A stretch of 12,465 nt of DNA from CAYYJV01 sp964486395 (lineage in GTDB: Bacteria > Patescibacteriota > Minisyncoccia > Minisyncoccales > MHMH01), in NCBI GenBank assembly GCA_964486395.1, contig CAZALP010000018.1, positions 1-12,465 of the forward strand, written 5' to 3'. Under the pieces are notes generated by a model that ran no database searches, had not been told where the DNA came from, and saw nothing but the letters and a program-made list of their open reading frames with translations. Position numbers and translations under genes: made by a program. Below, in pieces: positions 1 to 5,042 of the stretch (positions are counted from its first letter, which is position 1; each line of letters starts with the position of its first letter).

Positions 1-5
1 ATTAT

Positions 6-221
6 TTATATAATAAGGTTGGCTAAGGCGGAAAGCACAAAAAGACAGCCTGCCGCTATCGTAGCCCAGAATATTTTCTTTTGGATTCCTCTTCGGGTAG
101 CATAAGCTCCGCTTTCCTGCCCAAAGGCGGAACCCAAAGCGGTTCCTCTTTGTTGGAGGAGAATCAAAACCATAAGAACAACTGAGATTATGATTTGAAA
201 AATTGGCAGAAAGTTTTGCAT
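6..221 (-). CDS. secG: SecG, preprotein translocase subunit
   Basis: A 71-residue protein with the SecG layout: an N-terminal membrane segment at about residues 5-23, a short polar stretch with the family hallmark LQQRGTALGSAFG (about residues 22-34), a basic turn (ATRRGIQKK), and a second membrane segment at about 50-70. SecG is the small accessory subunit of the SecYEG channel in the cytoplasmic membrane and assists SecA-driven export. The length is normal for the family (about 70-80 residues in many bacteria). The ATG lies 20 bases after the stop codon of the YvlD-like gene, so the two are probably co-transcribed. No Shine-Dalgarno sequence is visible before the start. The family assignment is firm from the motif and two-helix topology. 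Confidence 0.92.
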   Translation of the reverse strand: MQNFLPIFQIIISVVLMVLILLQQRGTALGSAFGQESGAYATRRGIQKKIFWATIAAGCLFVLSALANLII

Positions 222-241
222 ATGTATTATTTTTCAGATCT

Positions 242-589
242 TTACTTTTTTGGGAAAAGGAAGGGCAGGACAAAACCCAGTCCCCATAAGAGAAGAGTGG
301 TCCAAATTAGGGGAAGGAGGCCGGCAATGACCAGCTCTTTGAACAAAATGTCCACTATCCAGATAATCCCCATGTTTATTATCAGGCCGAAAAGCCCGAA
401 AGTCAGCGCTCTTAGGGGGATGGTGATGAAATTCAGAATGGGCTTGATGAAAAAATTTATCAACCCTAAAATTAAGCCGGTTAGCAGCAGCGTTTTCCAG
501 GAACCGTAAAACGCCACTCCGGGAATAAAGAGGGTCGCCAGCCAAATTCCCAGGATTCCGGAGACAATTGTGATTAAAAGTCTGCGCAC
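242..589 (-). CDS. YvlD / phage-holin-4-2 family membrane protein
   Basis: A 115-residue, very hydrophobic protein with four probable membrane segments (about residues 4-22, 32-58, 62-83 and 87-111). The pattern GLILGLINFFIKPIL followed by a PLRALTFGLFGLIIN stretch is typical of the PF04020 family (YvlD; annotated 'phage holin family protein' in many genomes). The name is misleading: these are widespread chromosomal membrane proteins of unknown function, and nothing phage-like is nearby. The predicted start is GTG at 589; no in-frame ATG gives a better N-terminus and no ribosome binding site is visible. It sits between uvrC (122-base gap) and secG (20-base gap). A candidate promoter overlaps the end of uvrC, so it may be transcribed with secG independently of uvrC. 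Confidence 0.85.
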   Translation of the reverse strand: MRRLLITIVSGILGIWLATLFIPGVAFYGSWKTLLLTGLILGLINFFIKPILNFITIPLRALTFGLFGLIINMGIIWIVDILFKELVIAGLLPLIWTTLLLWGLGFVLPFLFPKK

Positions 590-644
590 AGAAAATTTAT
601 GAAATAAATTTTGGGTTCCCCACGTTTAGAAAAACAGCGAAGAG

Positions 645-665
645 TTAGAAACCGTGGGTTTCTAA
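645..665 (-). other. Hairpin in the uvrC-yvlD spacer
   Basis: A perfect inverted repeat, TTAGAAACC-gtg-GGTTTCTAA on the plus strand, gives a 9-bp stem with a 3-base loop. It lies downstream of uvrC and upstream of the YvlD-like gene on the transcribed minus strand. A T-rich run follows only after about 10 bases, so it is at best a weak terminator. A competing pairing is possible (CCCACG at 619-624 with CGTGGG at 653-658). It could be a uvrC terminator, an attenuator for the downstream pair, or an RNA stability element. Confidence 0.45.
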
Positions 666-694
666 AAGAAGGGGGGAAATCCTGCGTCGTTTTT

Positions 695-723
695 ATAATA
701 GCAAATAATGTTTATTCTAGCAA
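695..723 (-). promoter_or_regulatory. Candidate promoter for yvlD-like gene and secG
   Basis: On the minus strand, TTGCTA (plus 718-723) and TATTAT (plus 695-700) are separated by 17 bases. The -35 lies inside the last codons of uvrC. The predicted transcript would begin near 688, leaving a leader of about 100 bases that contains the hairpin at 645-665. Boxes match consensus at 4/6 and 5/6, so this is plausible but unproven. Confidence 0.35.
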
Positions 724-1707
724 ATGCTTTTTTCTCAATTGATGGTGATATTTTCGCGCAAACCTGTGGGCTTCGTCTCGCAGCTGCAAGATTAAATTGA
801 AAATTTCTCTGGGTAAATTTTTCAAAAGAATTGGCGTTTCCAGGTTTTTCATATATAGCTCATTTTTCCTTTTAGCCAAAGCCAAGACGCCGATTGAGGA
901 TAATTTGGCTAATTTAGGCTGATTTAAAATATTTATTGCGGCGTTAAGCTGGGCTCGGCCGCCGTCAATCAGAATTAAATCGGGCAGGCCCCATTCCGGA
1001 TGGTTAAACCTTCGTGATAAAACTTCTTTCAGCATTGCCACGTCGTTCGGCTCAGCCGCCCCCTTGATTTTAAATTTCCGATAAAAACTTTTACTCGGCT
1101 TACCGTTGATAAAAGTTACCATAGAGCCGGTAGCTTCTTTTCCTTGGATGTTTGATATGTCATAGGCCTCTATCCTTCTGCTCTTGAATAAACAGGGCGC
1201 AGGGCACTGGTTAAGATGATACCAAAGACAGGGCTTCCTCGGCAAAGTTTTGCAGGTGCGGTAGGGATGTGTTTTTCTTAAATCTTTAAGGGCTTGTTTT
1301 AATTCTCGCCCATTAACAAAAGGTCCTATGTAATCACTTTTAAATAACTTACGGCCGTGAGTTATTTGAACTTTCGGTTGGTGGGTGATAAACACTCTGG
1401 GAAATTCTTCTTTGGTAACGCCGACGTAAAAATAATTTTTGTCGTCTTTCCAGCCGACGTTATATTTTGGCTGGTATTTTTTAATAAGTTTGGCTTCCAG
1501 CAGCAAAGCCTTGGTTTCCGAAGCCGTCTCAACATAGGCTACTTGCTCGGCTAAGCCGAGCAATTTCTTGTGTTGCTTGGCGCGGTCGCGAAGATTGACC
1601 GCTTTGCCGATGTATAGAAATTTCCGGCTCTTCAGAAAGGCGTAAACGCCGGGAGTTTTTGGAAGATTAGATATCTTATTTTTCGCCAAATACTTGAATT
1701 TCTCCAT
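712..1707 (-). CDS. uvrC: Compact UvrC-type excinuclease (no UVR, no HhH)
   Basis: A 331-residue UvrC homologue; canonical UvrC has about 550-620. It begins with a GIY-YIG nuclease domain (GVY 20-22, YIG 32-34, R40, E71, N83). A four-cysteine cluster follows (C152, C160, C168, C172) at the place where UvrC is reported to bind an iron-sulfur cluster. The sequence then runs directly into the C-terminal RNase H-like endonuclease domain (about 179-320) with all expected catalytic residues: D183 (YDIS), D222, D248 (IDGG) and H314 (DEAH). Missing are the central region with the UVR motif that docks on UvrB, and the C-terminal tandem helix-hairpin-helix. In nucleotide excision repair UvrC makes the 3' and 5' incisions; both nuclease centres appear intact. 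It is not Cho, which lacks the RNase H domain. It diverges from uvrA across 70 bases, supporting a repair role. Start ATG at 1707, 8 bases past a -10 box. Confidence 0.88.
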   Translation of the reverse strand: MEKFKYLAKNKISNLPKTPGVYAFLKSRKFLYIGKAVNLRDRAKQHKKLLGLAEQVAYVETASETKALLLEAKLIKKYQPKYNVGWKDDKNYFYVGVTKEEFPRVFITHQPKVQITHGRKLFKSDYIGPFVNGRELKQALKDLRKTHPYRTCKTLPRKPCLWYHLNQCPAPCLFKSRRIEAYDISNIQGKEATGSMVTFINGKPSKSFYRKFKIKGAAEPNDVAMLKEVLSRRFNHPEWGLPDLILIDGGRAQLNAAINILNQPKLAKLSSIGVLALAKRKNELYMKNLETPILLKNLPREIFNLILQLRDEAHRFARKYHHQLRKKHLLE

Positions 1708-1714
1708 ACCTGTT

Positions 1715-1743
1715 ATCTTAGCTTAAATTTTCCCTCTTGCCAA
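1715..1743 (-). promoter_or_regulatory. uvrC promoter, probably leaderless
   Basis: On the minus strand, TTGGCA (plus 1738-1743) is 17 bases from TAAGAT (plus 1715-1720). The predicted transcription start is near 1708, next to the ATG at 1707, so the message would have almost no leader. The -35 overlaps that of the divergent uvrA promoter. The -10 is only a 4/6 match. Confidence 0.45.
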
Positions 1744-1765
1744 GGGTTAACATTTGGAGTATAAT
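1737..1765 (+). promoter_or_regulatory. uvrA promoter, short or no leader
   Basis: TTGCCA (1737-1742), a 17-base spacer and a perfect TATAAT (1760-1765). Transcription should begin near 1771-1773, leaving about 5-7 bases before the ATG at 1778, with no room for a Shine-Dalgarno sequence. This is one of the strongest promoter matches in the window. Confidence 0.7.
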
Positions 1766-1777
1766 AATTAACATCTC

Positions 1778-4573
1778 ATGGCAAGCGATTTCATAAAAAT
1801 CAGAAGGGCCAGAGTTCATAATTTAAAAAATATCAGTCTTGATATTCCCAAAAATAAACTGGTGGTCATTACCGGGATTTCGGGCTCCGGGAAAAGCTCT
1901 TTGGCTTTTGATACTTTGTACGCCGAAGGCCAAAGAAGGTACGTGGAATCTTTGTCAGCTTACGCCAGGCAGTTTTTGGGAGTGATGGACAAGCCCGATG
2001 TGGATAAAATTGAGGGAATTTCTCCTGCCATTTCCATCGACCAAAGAAAAGCCAGCCACAACCCGCGCTCCACGGTAGGAACCATTACGGAGATTTACGA
2101 TTATCTCCGTCTTTTGTTTGCCAGAATCGGCATTCCCCATTGTCCCAAATGCGGAAAAGAAATTTCCCGGCAGACGGTGGATCAAATCACAGAGCAGATT
2201 CTGCAGCTTCCAAAAGATACCGAGTTTTTAGTTTTGGGGCCTGTGGTTAAAGGAAAAAAAGGCGAGCACCGGGGAATTTTGGAAGAAATACAAAGAGCCG
2301 GTTTTGTCAGGGTGAGATTAGACGGAATAATTCACAGGGTGGAGGAAGTTTTGGAAAGAACTTTGGACAAAAAAAAGAAGCATAATATTGAAGTGGTGGT
2401 AGACAGGCTGGTGTTAGACGAAGAGCTGGATAAGCCTAGACTGGTGGATTCCATTGAGACGGCTTTAAAATTGGGAAAGGGTACAGCCATTGTAAGCTTG
2501 AAGCAAAAGGATTTAGTTTTTTCAGAGTTGTTTGCCTGCGAGAAGTGCGGTGTCTCTTTGCCGGAAATTGAGCCTCGGCTTTTTTCCTTCAATTCTCCTT
2601 TCGGAGCTTGTCCCGCTTGCCAGGGTTTGGGACAAAAACTGGAAGTTGATCCCGATTTGGTTATACCCAACGATAATTTGACCATTTCGGAGGGTGCTAT
2701 TTTTCCTTGGGCCCATGCTTCTCATAAAATAGGGAGGCAGGGGTACTTTTGGTGGCAGCTTCAGGATTTAGCCAAAAAGTACGATTTTGATTTGGATGTG
2801 CCGATGAAAGATTTGCCAAAGAAAATTATTAAATTGATTCTCTACGGCGACGGGCGCTTCGAAGGAGTCATTCCCAATTTGGTGAGGCGCTACCATGAGA
2901 CGGATTCCGATTACACCCGCCAAGAAATAGAGCAGTATATGGTGGAGAAAAAATGCGAAGTCTGCCAAGGGAAAAGACTGAAGCATGAAGTTCTGGCGGT
3001 CACCGTGGACGGGAAATCAATTGACGACGTGGTTTCTATGAGCATAAAAGAGGCCCGGAAGTTTTTGGAGGACTTTCAGAAGAAAACCTCCGATGGTCAA
3101 TCAAAAATATCCCAGCCCATTGTCAAGGAAATTCTCAATCGTTTGCAGTTCTTGATCGACGTCGGCTTGGATTATCTGACCCTGGGAAGGAAAGCCGGCA
3201 CTTTAGCCGGGGGAGAGGAGCAGCGCATAAGGCTGGCCACTCAAATTGGCTCAAAACTGACCGGCGTCCTTTACATTTTAGACGAACCTTCCATAGGACT
3301 TCACGCCAGGGATCAAAAAAGGTTGATTGAAACTTTGAACAAGCTCAGGGATTTGGGGAACAGCGTGGTAGTGGTGGAGCACGACAGCCAAACCATTCGT
3401 TCGGCCGACTGGGTAATTGATGTGGGGCCGGGGGCCGGCAAGCACGGAGGCCGCATCACTTTCGAAGGCACCCCAAGCCAACTGATAAAATCAAAAACTT
3501 TGACCGGAGACTACTTAGCCGGCAGGAAAAAAGTTGAGATGTCTGGATTTCGGAAATCCCGCGGGATTTCCGAAATCAAAAAATGGCTGACCATTAAAGG
3601 CGCCAAAGAGCACAATCTGAAAAACATCGACGTTAAAATTCCCTTGGGAAAATTCGTTTGCATCACCGGGGTTTCGGGCTCGGGAAAGAGCTCTTTAGTG
3701 AACGACATTTTGGCCAGAGCCCTATTAAAAAAGTTTTATCATGCCAAAGAGGAGCCGGGAAAGCACCAAAGCATTCAGGGAATCGAAAACTTAAACAAAG
3801 TTGTTTTGGTGGATCAGTCTCCCATTGGGAGGACTCCAAGATCCAACCCCGCCACTTACACGGGCTGCTTTTCCTATATCAGAGATCTTTTCACCAAAAC
3901 CAAGGAAGCCAGAGTCAGGGGATATCAGGCGGGCCGCTTTTCCTTTAACGTCAAAGGCGGAAGATGCGAATCCTGCGAAGGGCAGGGCATAAAGAAAATA
4001 GAAATGTACTTTTTGCCCGACATTTATGTTCAGTGCTCGGAATGCAAAGGGAAGAGATTCAACAAAGAAACCTTAGCCGTGGAATACCGGGGAAAGAACA
4101 TTTCCGATGTCTTGGAAATGACGGTGGAAGAGGCCCTGCAATTTTTCAAGGCAATCCCCGGTCTTTACGAAAAATTGAAGACCTTGAACGATGTCGGCTT
4201 GGGGTACATTCATTTGGGGCAGGCGGCTCCCTCTTTGTCAGGCGGGGAGGCTCAGCGAGTCAAACTCGCTACTGAATTGTCCCGTAAGGCTACCGGTAAA
4301 AGTTTATATATATTGGATGAACCGACGACGGGGCTGCATTTCGATGACATTAAGAAATTAATTCAAGTATTGCGCGGTTTGGTTGATAAAGGAAATACGG
4401 TACTTATTATTGAGCATAATTTAGACGTAATAAAAAATGCCGACTGGATTATCGATTTGGGGCCGGAAGGAGGGGAGGGCGGCGGATATATCGTTTGCCA
4501 AGGCATGCCTAAACAAATTGCCCGCCATAAAAAATCCTACACCGGACAATATTTGAAGAACATACTGCAATGA
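1778..4573 (+). CDS. uvrA: UvrA, excinuclease damage-recognition ATPase
   Basis: A 931-residue full-length UvrA (usual length about 940-960). It scans DNA as a dimer and loads UvrB at lesions. Two ABC ATPase halves are visible. The first has Walker A at 33-40, signature at 476-480 and Walker B LYILDEPSIGLH at 498-509. The second has Walker A at 631-638, signature LSGGE at 820-824 and Walker B at 843-848. Cysteine pairs lie at C122/C125, C254/C257, C278/C281 and C393/C396, with the C-terminal zinc module at C730/C733/C753/C756. The first signature reads LAGGE with Glu following, instead of LSGGEA. Residues 590-600, in the linker between the halves, are encoded by a perfect 32-bp palindrome. 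The gene is divergent from uvrC and ends in TGA just before a strong hairpin. uvrB is absent from the window. Confidence 0.98.
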   Translation: MASDFIKIRRARVHNLKNISLDIPKNKLVVITGISGSGKSSLAFDTLYAEGQRRYVESLSAYARQFLGVMDKPDVDKIEGISPAISIDQRKASHNPRSTVGTITEIYDYLRLLFARIGIPHCPKCGKEISRQTVDQITEQILQLPKDTEFLVLGPVVKGKKGEHRGILEEIQRAGFVRVRLDGIIHRVEEVLERTLDKKKKHNIEVVVDRLVLDEELDKPRLVDSIETALKLGKGTAIVSLKQKDLVFSELFACEKCGVSLPEIEPRLFSFNSPFGACPACQGLGQKLEVDPDLVIPNDNLTISEGAIFPWAHASHKIGRQGYFWWQLQDLAKKYDFDLDVPMKDLPKKIIKLILYGDGRFEGVIPNLVRRYHETDSDYTRQEIEQYMVEKKCEVCQGKRLKHEVLAVTVDGKSIDDVVSMSIKEARKFLEDFQKKTSDGQSKISQPIVKEILNRLQFLIDVGLDYLTLGRKAGTLAGGEEQRIRLATQIGSKLTGVLYILDEPSIGLHARDQKRLIETLNKLRDLGNSVVVVEHDSQTIRSADWVIDVGPGAGKHGGRITFEGTPSQLIKSKTLTGDYLAGRKKVEMSGFRKSRGISEIKKWLTIKGAKEHNLKNIDVKIPLGKFVCITGVSGSGKSSLVNDILARALLKKFYHAKEEPGKHQSIQGIENLNKVVLVDQSPIGRTPRSNPATYTGCFSYIRDLFTKTKEARVRGYQAGRFSFNVKGGRCESCEGQGIKKIEMYFLPDIYVQCSECKGKRFNKETLAVEYRGKNISDVLEMTVEEALQFFKAIPGLYEKLKTLNDVGLGYIHLGQAAPSLSGGEAQRVKLATELSRKATGKSLYILDEPTTGLHFDDIKKLIQVLRGLVDKGNTVLIIEHNLDVIKNADWIIDLGPEGGEGGGYIVCQGMPKQIARHKKSYTGQYLKNILQ
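3546..3577. repeat. Perfect 32-bp palindrome inside uvrA
   Basis: The left arm GATTTCGGAAATCCCG (3546-3561) is followed directly by its exact reverse complement (3562-3577). It can also be read as two 13-base near-copies, GATTTCSGAAATC (3546-3558 and 3565-3577), around CCGCGG. It is in frame, adds no stop, and encodes residues 590-600 of UvrA in the variable linker between the two ATPase halves. This resembles an in-frame palindromic element insertion (as known for Rickettsia RPEs), but its origin is inference. Confidence 0.9.
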
Positions 4574-4575
4574 AT

Positions 4576-4602
4576 AGCGTGAACCTCCAGGAGGTTCACG
4601 CT
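4576..4602 (+). terminator. Hairpin after uvrA, possible terminator
   Basis: AGCGTGAACCTCC and its complement flank a single central A, giving a 13-bp palindromic arm pair starting 3 bases after the uvrA stop. The stem is long and GC-containing, but what follows (CTTGACAA) is not a clean T-run, so termination may be partial. The right arm ends one base before the groES -35 box. Because it is nearly symmetrical, it could work in either direction. Confidence 0.5.
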
Positions 4603-4603
4603 C

Positions 4604-4633
4604 TTGACAAGGGGTTTTGGGTTGATATATATT
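4604..4633 (+). promoter_or_regulatory. groESL promoter
   Basis: A perfect -35, TTGACA (4604-4609), is followed 18 bases later by TATATT (4628-4633); TATATA at 4626-4631 with 16-base spacing is the alternative. Transcription should start near 4640, which puts the CIRCE operator at about +6 to +33, the usual position for HrcA repression. The leader to groES would be about 65 bases. Confidence 0.65.
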
Positions 4634-4645
4634 GTTATAGAGAAA

Positions 4646-4672
4646 TTAGCACTTAGCGACCGTGACTGCTAA
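4646..4672. promoter_or_regulatory. CIRCE operator (HrcA binding site)
   Basis: TTAGCACTT (4646-4654), nine bases, then GACTGCTAA (4664-4672). The CIRCE consensus is TTAGCACTC-N9-GAGTGCTAA, so 16 of 18 arm positions match, with the exact nine-base spacing. The mismatches are the last base of the left arm and the third base of the right arm. Position between promoter and groES is canonical, so HrcA-type heat-shock repression of groESL is expected. hrcA itself is not in this window. Confidence 0.88.
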
Positions 4673-4696
4673 TCATTAATATTAATCATTAATATA
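4671..4696. repeat. Tandem 13-base AT-rich repeat in groES leader
   Basis: AATCATTAATATT (4671-4683) is followed by AATCATTAATATA (4684-4696), differing only at the last base. It begins within the right arm of CIRCE and ends 10 bases before the groES ATG. It makes the groES translation start region unstructured and AT-rich, which may replace a Shine-Dalgarno signal; that role is inference. Confidence 0.6.
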
Positions 4697-4706
4697 TTAT
4701 AAATTT

Positions 4707-4997
4707 ATGCGCATTAAACCATTATCAGATCACATTTTAATAGAGCCCGTAAAAGAAGAGGAAAAAACCAAAGCCGGCATTTTGCTGCCCGAGACCGCAG
4801 AGAAAGAACGCCCCGAACAAGGAAAAGTAATAGCCGTGGGTCCCGGCAGAAAAACCTCGGCTGGCAAGGTAATTCCCCTGGAAGTAAAGTCCGGAGACAA
4901 GGTTTTGTTTACCAAATACGGGCCAAACGAAATAAAGGTCAACGACAAAGAATATCTTATAGCGAAGGAGGAAGATATACTGGCCATTTTGGAATAA
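4707..4997 (+). CDS. groES: GroES co-chaperonin
   Basis: A 96-residue GroES (usual 94-100). It starts MRIKPLSDHILIEP, the standard first strand. The mobile loop that binds GroEL is at about residues 17-36 with the hydrophobic AGILL at 23-27. The QGKVIAVGPG stretch is at 38-47, and the C-terminal strand with YLIAKEEDILAILE closes the barrel. It forms the heptameric lid over the GroEL folding chamber in the cytoplasm. It is the first gene of the CIRCE-controlled operon, 45 bases ahead of groEL. No Shine-Dalgarno sequence precedes the ATG. The stop codon sits in the loop of a 10-bp inverted repeat, described separately. Confidence 0.98.
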   Translation: MRIKPLSDHILIEPVKEEEKTKAGILLPETAEKERPEQGKVIAVGPGRKTSAGKVIPLEVKSGDKVLFTKYGPNEIKVNDKEYLIAKEEDILAILE

Positions 4998-5008
4998 GCC
5001 AAAATGGC
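4983..5008 (+). other. Intercistronic hairpin over the groES stop codon
   Basis: GCCATTTTGG (4983-4992) pairs perfectly with CCAAAATGGC (4999-5008) around a 6-base loop that includes most of the groES TAA. A competing pairing uses TTTGGAAT (4988-4995) with ATTCCAAA (5011-5018). There is no T-run, so it is unlikely to be a terminator. It may affect mRNA processing or the GroES/GroEL ratio. Confidence 0.6.
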
Positions 5009-5042
5009 AAATTCCAAATAATAAAACCAAAATTACAAAACT

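Noticed and set aside
242..589. 'Phage holin' label as evidence of a prophage
   Set aside because: The PF04020 family is a common chromosomal membrane protein family. No integrase, capsid, lysin or other phage gene is present in the window.
694..699. TATAAT on the plus strand downstream of uvrC
   Set aside because: No -35 is present at a suitable distance (a G-run lies there), and it would transcribe only uvrC antisense. The same bases serve the minus-strand candidate promoter.
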